Source of the DNA: Sandaracinus sp.
Lineage (GTDB): Bacteria; Myxococcota_A; Polyangia; Polyangiales; Houyiibacteriaceae
DNA length: 64,000 bases
NCBI GenBank assembly: GCA_020633125.1
Contig: JACKEH010000014.1
Coordinates: forward strand, 1-64,000
Direction: 5' to 3'
The notes below the pieces were generated by a model, which was given only the letters and a program-made list of their open reading frames with translations, ran no database searches and was not told the DNA's origin. A program made the position numbers and the translations under genes. The first letter of the stretch is position 1. Each line of letters opens with the position of its first letter. This document shows positions 15,971 to 24,701 of this stretch, one piece after another.

Positions 15971-16765
15971 TCACTTCACCTCGGCGCCGGCGGAAACGAA
16001 ATGGTTCACGGGCCCGATTCCCCCACCGATCCCGCCAGCCGTGCGCAGCGCTTCGGTCAGCCAGCCCTTCGCGCCCTCCACCGCTTCCGGGAGGGACGCT
16101 CCTCGTGCCAAGCGGGCGGTGAGGGCGGCGGAGAACGTGCAGCCCGTTCCGTGGGTGTGGCGGGTGTCGATCCGGGGGGTGACGAAACGTTCGATCCCGT
16201 CCGGGGTGATCAAGAGATCGACGGCGTCGTCGCCGTCGAGGTGCCCCCCCTTCACCACGACCGCGCGCGCCCCCAGGTCGAGGAGCGCCCGTCCGGCGTC
16301 CTCCCCCTCCGCGACCCGCTCGACCTTTCGTCCCGTGAGCGCCGCCGCTTCGTGAGCGTTGGGGGTGACGACCGTCGCGACACGCAGGAGCGCGCCGAAC
16401 GCGGCGCGGGCTTCGTCGCCCATCAACGAGGCCCCGTGTTTGCTGATCATCACGGGGTCGACCACGAGCGGGAACGCGAAACCTGCCGCGGCTTCGGCCA
16501 CCGCGAGCAGCACCTCGGCGCTGCCGAGCGCTCCCGTCTTGGCGGCCCGCGGCGGCACGTCCTCGACGACCGCTTCGAGCTGCTCGCGCACGAGGTCGGC
16601 CCCCATCACCTCGACCCGCGACACCCGCTGCGTGTTCTGGACGGTGAGCAGCGTGATCACACTCGTCCCGTACACGCCGTGTTGGTGAAAGGTCTTGAGG
16701 TCGGCCTGAATTCCGGCCCCGCCGGAGGGATCGGAGCCAGCGATGGTGAGCGCGACGACGGGCAT
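15971..16765 (-). CDS. thiD: Hydroxymethylpyrimidine/phosphomethylpyrimidine kinase
   Basis: Cytoplasmic ribokinase-fold enzyme that phosphorylates HMP and then HMP-phosphate in thiamine biosynthesis. 264 residues from the ATG at 16765 (MPVVALTIAGSDPSGGAGIQADLKTF), the standard ThiD length and N-terminus. Other signatures are FPLVVDPVMISKHGA, VVTPNAHEAAALTG and the C-terminal anion-hole motif DTRHTHGTGCTFSAAL. It is a single gene with no other thi genes beside it, and is divergent from the LysM-M23 gene. Confidence 0.93.
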   Translation of the reverse strand: MPVVALTIAGSDPSGGAGIQADLKTFHQHGVYGTSVITLLTVQNTQRVSRVEVMGADLVREQLEAVVEDVPPRAAKTGALGSAEVLLAVAEAAAGFAFPLVVDPVMISKHGASLMGDEARAAFGALLRVATVVTPNAHEAAALTGRKVERVAEGEDAGRALLDLGARAVVVKGGHLDGDDAVDLLITPDGIERFVTPRIDTRHTHGTGCTFSAALTARLARGASLPEAVEGAKGWLTEALRTAGGIGGGIGPVNHFVSAGAEVK

Positions 16766-16872
16766 CGCGGGCAAGGTGGCGTGGGAGCCTCGCTCGCGCA
16801 CGTGGGCGAGCCTTCGGGCGCGAAGGCGCTCCGGGGGGCGCGCCGAGCAAAAGCCGCTACCCTCCCCCGCCC

Positions 16873-18240
16873 GTGCGTCGTCCTGTCGTCCTGTCGTTCT
16901 GGCTCCTGGCCTGCAGCGATCCCACCCCGCCGCCCGCGCCGGCCGAAACGCCGCCGGCTCCCGAAGTCGCGCCCGCGCCGGAGCCGGAGCCTTTCGTCGA
17001 GCACACGCTCGAGCCTGGACAGACGCTCTGGGACGTCGCGCGCTCGTACGGCGTGACCACCGACGCGATCGTCGAGGCGAACGAGCTGCGTCCGCGTGAC
17101 GTGCGCCGCCTGAGCGTCGGCCGCGTGCTCAAGATCCCGGGCGTGACGGAGCGCGCCGAGGTGGTGCGCGCCGCCGAGCCGGTGCCGGTCGAAGAGCTGC
17201 CGCCGCTCGAAGACGGCGCCTACCACGTGCTCGCGGCGGGCGAGACGCTCTGGGACGTCGCCGCGACCTACGACAAGAGCGTCGACGAGCTGATGGAGCG
17301 CAACGAGCTCGACGACGACGGCGTGCGCTCGCTGCGCCCCGGCCGCGCGATCGTCGTGCCCGGCATTCGCGAGCGCGACGTACGTCGTGCGGAGCCGGTG
17401 CAGGTCGAGAGCCGCGGCATTCGACACACCGTCGCCCGCGGCGAGACCATCTGGGATCTCGCGCGGGCCTTCGGGGTCTCCGTCTCGCAGCTCATGGCCG
17501 CGAACTCGCTCTCGGCCGAAGATGTCGCGGGCCTTCGTGAAGGCCAGCGACTCTTCATCCCGGGTGGAGGCGATCGAAGCCGCACCGCGCGCGAGAACCG
17601 CCTGACGCCACGCCAACGGCGCGCGCTCGCGGACGCACGACGGCTCGGGCTCGGCACCAAAGAGGTCGCGCAGCAACTCCTGCGTGGACAGGTCGAGCCA
17701 CGTTGGATGCGCGCCGCGGGTGGAACGCGGCTCCCCGGCACGCTTCGTTGGCCGGTGACCAACGGCCGCTTCGTGCGTGGCTACGGCAGCGGCGAGGGCT
17801 CCTACCACCTCGCGGTCGACATCGCGGGCGACATCGGCTGGAACGTGCGCGCCGCGGCGCCTGGCATCGTCGCGTACAGCGGCGACGAGGTGCCCGGCTA
17901 CGGCCACATGGTGCTCGTCGTACACCCCGGCGGTTGGGTGACGATGTACGCACACAACAGCATCAACTTCGTGGTCGCGGGCGAACGGGTACCCCGCGGA
18001 GGTGTGCTCGCGGAGCTGGGCTCGACGGGGATCAGCCGCGGTCCTCACGTGCACTTCGAGCTGACGTTCGGCGGCGAGAACTGCGACCCCGCGCCGCTCT
18101 TCCGTCCGGGGGTTCGCCACCGCTCCCGCTACGCGCGCATCGAGCAGCTCGAGTGGACGCGACCGAACGAACGCCCCGAAGGGCTGCAATGCGACCGTCG
18201 GCGCCGGCATCCGCGAAGCCGCTGGGTCGTGCACGAGTGA
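16873..18240 (+). CDS. LysM-repeat M23 metallopeptidase lipoprotein
   Basis: 455 residues, starting with GTG at 16873. A short signal with lipobox LLAC (Cys 14) is followed by a Pro/Ala-rich linker. There are three LysM peptidoglycan-binding repeats at about 43-89, 117-163 and 184-230, each with G-(E/Q)-T-(L/I)-W-D-(V/L)-A. The M23 endopeptidase domain is at about 290-400 with the zinc ligands kept: YHLAVD (H312, D316) and PHVHFEL (H394). So, unlike the EnvC-like protein at 4086-5087, this one should be active. It probably cleaves peptide crosslinks in the outer-membrane-facing wall, like NlpD/M23 proteins. Confidence 0.88.
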   Translation: MRRPVVLSFWLLACSDPTPPPAPAETPPAPEVAPAPEPEPFVEHTLEPGQTLWDVARSYGVTTDAIVEANELRPRDVRRLSVGRVLKIPGVTERAEVVRAAEPVPVEELPPLEDGAYHVLAAGETLWDVAATYDKSVDELMERNELDDDGVRSLRPGRAIVVPGIRERDVRRAEPVQVESRGIRHTVARGETIWDLARAFGVSVSQLMAANSLSAEDVAGLREGQRLFIPGGGDRSRTARENRLTPRQRRALADARRLGLGTKEVAQQLLRGQVEPRWMRAAGGTRLPGTLRWPVTNGRFVRGYGSGEGSYHLAVDIAGDIGWNVRAAAPGIVAYSGDEVPGYGHMVLVVHPGGWVTMYAHNSINFVVAGERVPRGGVLAELGSTGISRGPHVHFELTFGGENCDPAPLFRPGVRHRSRYARIEQLEWTRPNERPEGLQCDRRRRHPRSRWVVHE

Positions 18241-18304
18241 TCACGTCGCGCTCACGACGTCACCCCGAACCCGTCGGCGCCGGCTTGGGTGGGTGCCCTT
18301 CCCG

Positions 18305-19579
18305 TCACTTCTGCGCGGCCTGCATCAAGAACGGGATGAGGCTGCAGCAGCCGATGAAGAAGAACATCAGCAGCGCGATCAGGCAGCCCAAGGTCTGCTG
18401 ACCCGCGGCGCCCGCCCCGCTGCGCACCATCTGCATCGGCGCGGTCGCGAAGCCGAGCGTCTGAATGCTGTCGTCGTGCTCGGTGTCGGCGACCAACGTC
18501 TGCGGCAAGAGCTCGGAGGTCGCCGGCTGCATCGTCGGCGGCGCGGGAATCACCGCGGTTCCGATGGCGACGATCTCGACCAAGCCTTGGCCGATCTCGC
18601 GAATCTCGAGCCGCGTGGACATCACACGCTCGGCCCCGAGCGCGTCGGCCTCACGACGCACGAGATCGAGGCAGTTCTCACGCGCCTCGTAGATCAGCTT
18701 CGTGACCTCGGGCAGCTCACCGCGCCGCACGCTCTGGAAGAGCGCACCGATGCCCGCGGCGACGCCGAGCGAATAGACGCTCGTGGCCATCACGATCTGC
18801 TTGGGCGCGTAGCCGAGCTTCGCGAGGTTCCACAGCTCGACGCCCGTGAGCTCGCTCGTGACGACTTGGTCCGGCCCGACGGGCCCGCTCGAGAGCTGCG
18901 GATGAAACGACGCGGTGCCCGTCATCAGCAGCTCCACCGTGCCGGGCCCGTAGGGGAGCATGCGAATCTGGGAGTCGACCACGGCGTTCGCGCCGTAGCC
19001 CGCCGCCTCTTGGCGAAGGCGCGAGAGCGCGGTGTGGCGAATCTCGTTGTACATCGACGAGTACTCGCGGACCTCGCCGCGGGCGAGGGTGCGGAACTGA
19101 CCCATCATCCCGCGGCCGATGCCGAGCGCGTACGCGACGTTGCCCATCGAGAAACGCACTGGGTGGTAGCCCGCGTCGACCTGGCAGTAGAGCCCGACGC
19201 CGCTCGCCGACGTGCTGAAGAAGCGCATCGGTTGATCGCCGCGCGGATGGACGCCCGTGCCCTGGGCGAGGAACTCGGTGAAGCCCGCCAAGCGCCCGAG
19301 CTTCGTGACGACGCCGGTCACGCCGCTCGCGCCGTCGCGTTGGGCCTCGTGCTCCATGCGTTCGATCGCCCGATGGCGACCTTCGCTGATCAGGTCGGTC
19401 ACCTGGCGCACTTCGCCACCCGCGAACGTGCGCCCCATCGCGCCGAGGCCGCCTGCGAGGCCGATCGAGACGACCGAGTTGCCGACGACGATCTCACCCG
19501 GCACCAGACCCTTCTGCGCCAAACAGAAGATCTCGTTGCCGCTCATGGCGGAGATGGGGGTCCGACGTGCCTGGCTCAT
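18305..19579 (-). CDS. Triple UPF0145 (YbjQ-like)-domain membrane protein
   Basis: 424 residues. Three copies of a ~115-residue module can be lined up: GEIVVGNSVVSIGLAGGLGAMGRTFAGGEVRQVTDLISEGRHRAIERMEHEAQRDGA; YHPVRFSMGNVAYALGIGRGMMGQFRTLARGEVREYSSMYNEIRHTALSRLRQEAAGYGA; and PKQIVMATSVYSLGVAAGIGALFQSVRRGELPEVTKLIYEARENCLDLVRREADALGA are each read as start, E-x-x-x-x-x-x-x-x-R and (D/Y)GA positions. This is the UPF0145/YbjQ pattern, normally a single ~105-residue domain. A Cys-rich C-terminal membrane segment (LGCLIALLMFFFIGCCSLIPFLM) anchors it. The ATG at 19579 (MSQARRTP) was chosen over an upstream start. Function unknown. Confidence 0.7.
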   Translation of the reverse strand: MSQARRTPISAMSGNEIFCLAQKGLVPGEIVVGNSVVSIGLAGGLGAMGRTFAGGEVRQVTDLISEGRHRAIERMEHEAQRDGASGVTGVVTKLGRLAGFTEFLAQGTGVHPRGDQPMRFFSTSASGVGLYCQVDAGYHPVRFSMGNVAYALGIGRGMMGQFRTLARGEVREYSSMYNEIRHTALSRLRQEAAGYGANAVVDSQIRMLPYGPGTVELLMTGTASFHPQLSSGPVGPDQVVTSELTGVELWNLAKLGYAPKQIVMATSVYSLGVAAGIGALFQSVRRGELPEVTKLIYEARENCLDLVRREADALGAERVMSTRLEIREIGQGLVEIVAIGTAVIPAPPTMQPATSELLPQTLVADTEHDDSIQTLGFATAPMQMVRSGAGAAGQQTLGCLIALLMFFFIGCCSLIPFLMQAAQK

Positions 19580-19771
19580 GGGCGCGACGCTACACCCGCT
19601 CATGCGCCTGGCAGAAGTCCGCGCGCGGGTGCGTCGGCGGAACGTTCACGCGCACCCTCGACACGTCGAGACTTCGGTCGCGCGACGCTCGCGAGAACAC
19701 GATGCACGAGCCGCTAGCCGCGTACCGCGTCGACGGACGGAACGATTTGGCATCAATCGCGTCGACCGACC

Positions 19772-19799
19772 TTGACCCTCGAGTCGCCTTCCATATAAT
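19772..19799 (+). promoter_or_regulatory. Near-consensus sigma-70 promoter of the first initiator tRNA gene
   Basis: The -35 box TTGACC (19772-19777) and a perfect -10 box TATAAT (19794-19799) are separated by 16 nt. Transcription would begin near 19806, about 8 nt before the tRNA. Such an A/T-rich -10 stands out in this GC-rich sequence. Confidence 0.8.
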
Positions 19800-19813
19800 G
19801 CGCCCCACTTCGC

Positions 19814-19887
<74 letters not shown>

Positions 19888-19889
19888 CC

Positions 19890-19967
19890 GGTGCCTTTGC
19901 ACCCTTCAAAAGTGCTTCGGCACCTTGAAAAAGTGGTCGGCACTGAGTAGAGTGCTTCGGCACTTTC
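19890..19967 (+). terminator. Cluster of small TTCG/CTTT hairpins between the two initiator tRNA genes
   Basis: The 149-nt spacer holds several short hairpins: GGTGC-CTTT-GCACC at 19890-19903, GTGC-TTCG-GCAC at 19912-19923 and AGTGC-TTCG-GCACT at 19951-19964, the last followed by TTT. The motif GGCACCTTGAAAA occurs twice. They may end or process the first transcript; the weak T-runs make termination efficiency uncertain. No gene is seen in the spacer. Confidence 0.5.
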
Positions 19968-20036
19968 CTCGGCACCTTGAAAATCAGGTCGGTTTCTCGA
20001 ATCGACCCACTCGAGAGGACCTTCCCTCCCACCTGT

Positions 20037-20113
<77 letters not shown>

Positions 20114-20118
20114 AGAAG

Positions 20119-20143
20119 ACGCCGGCCGAAAGGTCGGCGTTTT
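20119..20143 (+). terminator. Intrinsic terminator after the initiator tRNA pair
   Basis: ACGCCGGCC pairs with GGTCGGCGT (one G-T pair) around a GAAA tetraloop and is followed by TTT. It sits 6 nt after the encoded CCA. Confidence 0.8.
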
Positions 20144-20264
20144 GCGTTCCGTCGCGCGTTCCGTCGCGCGTTCGTGCTGCGCCGCACGCGCGGTCTGGAA
20201 GCGCCCGAAACACGAAGGTCGGCTCCGACCCGCGGCGTGGACGAGGGTGCTAGGCTGGCGGCCC

Positions 20265-22175
20265 ATGGAGGGAGATCCGCGAATCGGCGCGGTGCTCGGC
20301 GGCAAATACCGCATCGAGCGCAAGCTGGGCGAAGGCGGCATGGGCGCGGTCTACGCGGCGGTGCAAGAGCCGCTCGGACGCAAGGTCGCGCTGAAGGTCC
20401 TCCTCCCCGTGCTCGCGCGAGACGTCACGTTGGTCGGTCGCTTTCAACGCGAGGCCGAGCTCGCGGCGTCGCTCGGCCACCCCAACATCGTTCAGGTCAC
20501 CGACTTCGGGGTCGACGACGGCTCCGCGTTCTTGGTGATGGATCTGCTCGAAGGCGAGAGCCTCGGTGGCGTGCTCGAGCGTGAGCGGGTGCTCGCGCCG
20601 GAGCGCGTTCGATTCATCGCGACGCAGGTGCTCTCCGCGCTCGGCGCGGCGCACGCGCGCGGGGTGGTGCATCGCGACCTCAAGCCGGACAACGTCTACC
20701 TCACGAGCGTCAGCGGCGTGAGCGACCTGGTGAAGCTGCTCGACTTCGGCATCGCGCGCCTCACGGAAGGCAGCGGCGATCAGAAGATGACGGCCACGGG
20801 CCAAGTGCTCGGCACGCCGGCGTACATGTCGCCGGAACAGGCGCGCGGAAAACCGGTCGACGCGCGCAGCGACCTCTACGCCCTCGGCGTGCTGATGTAC
20901 GAGGCCTTGTCCGGGCGCATGCCGGTCAACGGCTCGAACTACCACGAGCTGATGTTCGCGATCGTCGGCGAGACTCCGACGCCGCTCTCGGAGCTCGTGC
21001 CCGAGCTCGACCCGGGGCTCGTCGGCGTGGTCGAGCGCGCGATGGCGAAGGATCCGAACACGCGGTACGCGAACGCCGACGCGATGCGCGCGGCGCTCGA
21101 CGCGCTCGGGCCGCTGCAGGTGACCAGCCCGGCTCGGGTGCCGTCGATGCCTCCGACGCGCGACTTCGTCCCCGGGTCGGCGGGGTCAGCCGCCGACTAC
21201 GTCCCCGGGTCGGCGGGGTCAGCCGCCGACTACTCCGACGCCGCCATGGGCGCCACCATCACGCCCGAAGCCTTGGCCGCGGTCTCGGCGCCCTCGGCTC
21301 CTTCGTTGCCGAAGACCGCCGCGACTCCGAGCGACGCGACGCCGGCCGTGGTGGCCGCGATGCCGAGTGCCGCGATGCCCACGCCCGCCGCGGTGCCCGC
21401 GATGCCGAGCGCGGCGCCCCCACCCCGCCGGAGCGGCACGCCTTGGTTGGCCGCGGCGCTCGTCGTGGGCTTGATCGGCGGCGGCGCGGCGTTCGCGTTG
21501 CTCGGGCGCGACGGAGCCCCGCCCCCGACGACGGTCGACGCTCCCACGCCCGAGCGTCCGACCGAGACCGCCCCGGTCGACGACGAAGCGGCGCGCGAGG
21601 CGGAGATCGAAGCCGCGGCCGAAGCGCGCGCGCGCGAGATCGCCGAGCGCGTGTTGCGCGAGACGGCGGAGCGCATGGCCGAAGAGGCGCCTTCGATGGC
21701 GACCGACATGGCGGTCGGAGCGCCGGATTCGGTGGTCGCCGAGCAAGCGCGCGCACGCGAGACGGAGGCGCCGAGCCGCATGCGACGCGCGGCTCCCGCG
21801 GCGGCCCGAACGCGCATGGTTCGCTGCGGCGACAACATGCGCGAGTACGACGTCGTGCAACCGGGCGACACCGTCAACGTGACGTTCCGGCAGACCAACA
21901 ACGTCGTCCCGATGGAGTCCTACCGCGCGCTGACCTCGAGCTGGACCCCGCAGCTGACCAGCTGTTACGTCGGACACCCCGCGGTCGGCGGCATGTTCAC
22001 GATCGAGGTCGACGCGAGCGGGCGCATCACGAAGCTTCGCCGCAACCCGTTCTGCGACGCGCCCGCCGCCCTCGAACGATGCCTCGAAGGCTTCATCGAA
22101 GGAGCCGCGGCCGGAAACGAGACCGGCGCGCCAGGCGAGATGCGCTTCGACATCAACCACCGCCCCACGCGTTGA
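20265..22175 (+). CDS. Transmembrane Ser/Thr protein kinase with AgmX/PglI-type C-terminal domain
   Basis: 636 residues from the ATG at 20265. The PknB-type kinase domain covers about 14-275: G-loop LGEGGMGAV (21-29), catalytic Lys44 in VALK, HRDLKPDN (136-143), DFG (160-162) and GTPAYMSPEQARG. A long Ala/Pro/Ser linker follows, containing a perfect 11-residue duplication (VPGSAGSAADY twice). One TM helix (PWLAAALVVGLIGGGAAFALL) leads to a charged Glu/Arg helix. The extracytoplasmic C-terminus reads LTSCYVGHPAVGGMFTIEVDASGRITKLRRNPFCDAPAALERCLEGFI, as in myxobacterial AgmX/PglI C-terminal domains. The kinase should be active; ligand and targets are unknown. Confidence 0.88.
   Translation: MEGDPRIGAVLGGKYRIERKLGEGGMGAVYAAVQEPLGRKVALKVLLPVLARDVTLVGRFQREAELAASLGHPNIVQVTDFGVDDGSAFLVMDLLEGESLGGVLERERVLAPERVRFIATQVLSALGAAHARGVVHRDLKPDNVYLTSVSGVSDLVKLLDFGIARLTEGSGDQKMTATGQVLGTPAYMSPEQARGKPVDARSDLYALGVLMYEALSGRMPVNGSNYHELMFAIVGETPTPLSELVPELDPGLVGVVERAMAKDPNTRYANADAMRAALDALGPLQVTSPARVPSMPPTRDFVPGSAGSAADYVPGSAGSAADYSDAAMGATITPEALAAVSAPSAPSLPKTAATPSDATPAVVAAMPSAAMPTPAAVPAMPSAAPPPRRSGTPWLAAALVVGLIGGGAAFALLGRDGAPPPTTVDAPTPERPTETAPVDDEAAREAEIEAAAEARAREIAERVLRETAERMAEEAPSMATDMAVGAPDSVVAEQARARETEAPSRMRRAAPAAARTRMVRCGDNMREYDVVQPGDTVNVTFRQTNNVVPMESYRALTSSWTPQLTSCYVGHPAVGGMFTIEVDASGRITKLRRNPFCDAPAALERCLEGFIEGAAAGNETGAPGEMRFDINHRPTR
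21168..21233 (+). repeat. In-frame 33-bp perfect tandem duplication in kinase linker
   Basis: Bases 21168-21200 and 21201-21233 are identical and encode VPGSAGSAADY twice. The duplication lies in the low-complexity linker between the kinase domain and the TM helix, where length change is harmless. The perfect identity suggests a recent event. Confidence 0.9.
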
Positions 22176-22318
22176 GCGCCGCCCCACGCGCGCTGCGCGC
22201 CGCCCTACTCGCGCCGCGCGACCGCGAGGGCGGAGCGGCGATCCCCGGCTCGTCGGCGCTCGCGTGTCGCTCGGTCGCCGCGCACGAAGCGCGTCGAGCC
22301 AGCCCCCCGACCCCAGCC

Positions 22319-22720
22319 TCAGTCGCGCGGCTCGAAACGGAGGCTCACCGAGTTGATGCAGTAGCGCTTGCCCGTCGGCGGCGGTCCGTCCGGGAAGACG
22401 TGACCGAGGTGCCCGTCGCAGCGCGCGCACATCACCTCGACCCGGTGCATGCCGTACGAGTGATCTTCTTCGTACGTGATCACGCCCGGCTCCGACTCGA
22501 AGAAGCTCGGCCAACCGCACCCCGAGTCGAACTTCGTGTCGCTCTCGAAGAGCTTCGTTCCGCACCCGGCGCAGAAGTACGTGCCTGGAGTCTTGGTCGC
22601 GTGAAACTCACCGGTGAAGGCGCGCTCGGTGCCCTTGAGTCGGAGGACACGGAACTGCTCGGGGTCGAGGACGCGACGCCACTCGTCGTCGCTGCGCACG
22701 TCGCGCTTGGGCTCGGTCAT
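22319..22720 (-). CDS. msrB: Peptide-methionine (R)-S-oxide reductase
   Basis: 133-residue cytoplasmic enzyme that reduces methionine-R-sulfoxide in proteins. It has two zinc-binding CxxC pairs (YFCAGCGTKLF and VMCARCDGHLG), the SGCGWPSF strand and the catalytic Cys in KRYCINSVSLRF. Length and start (MTEPKRDVRSDDEWRRVLDPEQFRVLR) are typical of stand-alone MsrB. It is convergent with the kinase gene; the 143 nt between them show no feature. Confidence 0.95.
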   Translation of the reverse strand: MTEPKRDVRSDDEWRRVLDPEQFRVLRLKGTERAFTGEFHATKTPGTYFCAGCGTKLFESDTKFDSGCGWPSFFESEPGVITYEEDHSYGMHRVEVMCARCDGHLGHVFPDGPPPTGKRYCINSVSLRFEPRD

Positions 22721-22807
22721 GCGGCGACTCTGGAGCCGCGCGACTCGTTCAGCAACGGGCGGCTCCGCGACCGCTCGGCCAGGACCGGACCCGGGCCTCG
22801 AGGCAGC

Positions 22808-24346
22808 TCATTCGTCGTTGGACGAATCGCGCTCGGCGAGGAGGCGTTCGTAGACCGCGACGTATTCCTTCGCGGTCTGCGCGAGCGAGTGCTTCTCGAA
22901 GCTCTCCCGCATGACGCGACGAATCGTTCCTTCGCGCTCGGAGAAGGGGCGACGCCGGAACGCCACCGCACGCTCCATCGCCGAGGCGAGCGCGCGCACC
23001 TCGTAGTCGTCGAAGACGAAGCCGTTGCCGGCGTTGCCCTCGACCTCGAGCTCGAAGACCGTGTCCTTCAAACCGCCGGTTCGGCGAACGACCGGCAACG
23101 CACCGAAACGCGGACCTTCCATCTGCGGAAGGCCACAGGGCTCGTAGAGCGAAGGCATCAGCACGAAGTCCGACGCGGCCTTGCCGAGCTCCGAGAGCTC
23201 TTCGCTGAAAGGCTGACGCGCGATGCGTCCACCGCTGCCGAGCGAGAGGATGCCGAAGCGTTCTTCGGTGCGCGCGTCGCCGTTCGCGACGATCGCCACC
23301 TGCATCTGCTTGGAGAGCGGACCGAGCAGCACCTGGAAGAGGAGCTCGACGCCCTTCTGGCCGTAGAGACGGTTCGGCCAGAGGAAGAGCGGCGCGTCGG
23401 GATCGGGCACCAAGCCCATGCGCTCCTGGAAGCGACGCTTGTTGACCTGCTTGCCCTCCATCACGTCTTCGATGCCGAAGGGCGTGGCCCAACGCGACTT
23501 GCGGGGATCGATGACGTCGTTGGGCGCGTTCAAGATGCCGAGCGCCGCGCCACGCTCGTGTTTGTCGCGAAGCGCGTTGAGCAGACTCGGCGGCGCGATG
23601 TCGTCGCAGGCGCCGCTCACGAGCTCGTGCAGGAAGGTCGGGCTCACCGTGTTCACGAGGTCGGCGGCGAGAATTCCGGAGGCCGCGAAGTCCACGCGGT
23701 TCTCGTTCCAGTTCTTCTCGAAGGGGCCGTCGGGAAAGCGCTCGAAGTAGAGCTCCTTGAAGAAGCGCCGAACGTCGATGCCGTCGCGATCGAGCTCGTG
23801 CGGCGTCGCGTGCTCGGTGAAGACGTTGTGGATCGTGAAGAGCGTCGCGATGCCACGCGACTTGGCGGCCGCGGGGACGAGGCCGGTCATCCAGTCGTTG
23901 CAGTGCACGACCTCGGGGCGGAGATCGTCGAGGAGCTGGTTGACGATGTAGCGCTGGAAGGCCTGCGCGCGTTGCACGCGTGGATGCGCCGCGCTCTCCG
24001 AGTAGACCGCGGGCGAGCTCGAGAACGCGCTGTCGCGGACGAGGTGGATGCCGCGCTTCTGCAGATGCGGACCGAGCAGGTCGAGCTCCCGGAGCTCCAC
24101 ACCGCCGAGCCCGAGGATCTGCCGCTCGTACTTCGGAATGACGACGTGAAGATCGAAGCGATCGTCTTCGTGCAGGTAGCGGATCAAACCGGCCGAGATG
24201 TCGCCGAGCCCGCCGCCCTTCGCGGCGATCCAGTTCGCGGCGTTGCCCATGCCCTCCGGAAGCTCGGTGATCTCGGGGGTGCAGATGAGCACCCGGGGCC
24301 GCGAACGACGGCGGCGAGGAAGCTTGAGCTTGCGGGGTCGAGCCAT
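22808..24346 (-). CDS. glgA: Glycogen/starch synthase family glycosyltransferase (GT5-like)
   Basis: 512 residues. GT-B fold enzyme that would transfer glucose from ADP-glucose to alpha-1,4-glucan. The N-terminal nucleotide-sugar motif is AAKGGGLGDISAGL at about 42-55, with one more Gly than the usual KxGGLGD. Also seen are the acceptor-side EVVHCNDWMTGLVP, the hinge region FLWPNRLYGQKGVELL and the C-terminal active-site strand DFVLMPSLYEPCGLPQMEG with VVRRTGGLKDTV. A basic N-terminal stretch (ARPRKLKLPRRRRSRPR) is additional. No other glycogen genes are adjacent. The family is certain; whether glycogen is the product is inferred. Confidence 0.85.
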   Translation of the reverse strand: MARPRKLKLPRRRRSRPRVLICTPEITELPEGMGNAANWIAAKGGGLGDISAGLIRYLHEDDRFDLHVVIPKYERQILGLGGVELRELDLLGPHLQKRGIHLVRDSAFSSSPAVYSESAAHPRVQRAQAFQRYIVNQLLDDLRPEVVHCNDWMTGLVPAAAKSRGIATLFTIHNVFTEHATPHELDRDGIDVRRFFKELYFERFPDGPFEKNWNENRVDFAASGILAADLVNTVSPTFLHELVSGACDDIAPPSLLNALRDKHERGAALGILNAPNDVIDPRKSRWATPFGIEDVMEGKQVNKRRFQERMGLVPDPDAPLFLWPNRLYGQKGVELLFQVLLGPLSKQMQVAIVANGDARTEERFGILSLGSGGRIARQPFSEELSELGKAASDFVLMPSLYEPCGLPQMEGPRFGALPVVRRTGGLKDTVFELEVEGNAGNGFVFDDYEVRALASAMERAVAFRRRPFSEREGTIRRVMRESFEKHSLAQTAKEYVAVYERLLAERDSSNDE

Positions 24347-24411
24347 CGCGCGGCGGACTCTACCAGTCCGCTGTGGGAAACCGGGAGTGCTTTGCCGACA
24401 CGAGGAAAGTC

Positions 24412-24439
24412 TTGACTCGGCCAGTGCTGCGGCTAAGGT
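24412..24439 (+). promoter_or_regulatory. Sigma-70-like promoter of tRNA-Thr
   Basis: TTGACT (24412-24417), a 16-nt spacer, then TAAGGT (24434-24439). It lies about 100 nt upstream of the tRNA, in a stretch otherwise without genes. Confidence 0.6.
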
Positions 24440-24541
24440 TGCGCGCCTTCGACGACGGGTGCTTCGAGCAACACGCTTGACGCCGTCCGAGAGTGGGGCT
24501 AGCTCTCGCGCCCCGACGCTCGTCGAAGTGTCAACGAACTC

Positions 24542-24614
24542 GCCATCTTAGCTCAGTCGGTAGAGCAGCGGTTTCGTAAACCGCAGGTCACCAGTTCAAG
24601 TCTGGTAGATGGCT
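24542..24614 (+). tRNA. tRNA-Thr (CGT)
   Basis: 73 nt form a standard cloverleaf: acceptor GCCATCT/AGATGGC, D-arm GCTCAGTCGGTAGAGC, anticodon stem GCGGT/ACCGC with loop TTCGTAA (anticodon CGT) and T-arm ACCAG-TTCAAGT-CTGGT. CCA is not encoded. Confidence 0.95.
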
Positions 24615-24624
24615 CCGAAGAAGA

Positions 24625-24658
24625 ACCGGGTGTGGACCACGAGTCCCACCCGGTTTTT
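24625..24658 (+). terminator. Intrinsic terminator after tRNA-Thr
   Basis: An 8-bp stem, ACCGGGTG with CACCCGGT, is followed directly by TTTTT (24654-24658), 10 nt after the tRNA. Confidence 0.85.
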
Positions 24659-24701
24659 CGTTTTGCGTCTTTCGTTCTGCGTCGACGACGCGACCGCGCG
24701 T

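Noticed and set aside
21443..24415. A 990-codon plus-strand open frame over kinase, msrB and glgA
   Set aside because: Composition is Arg/Ala/Val-rich with no domain, and it overlaps three well-supported genes.
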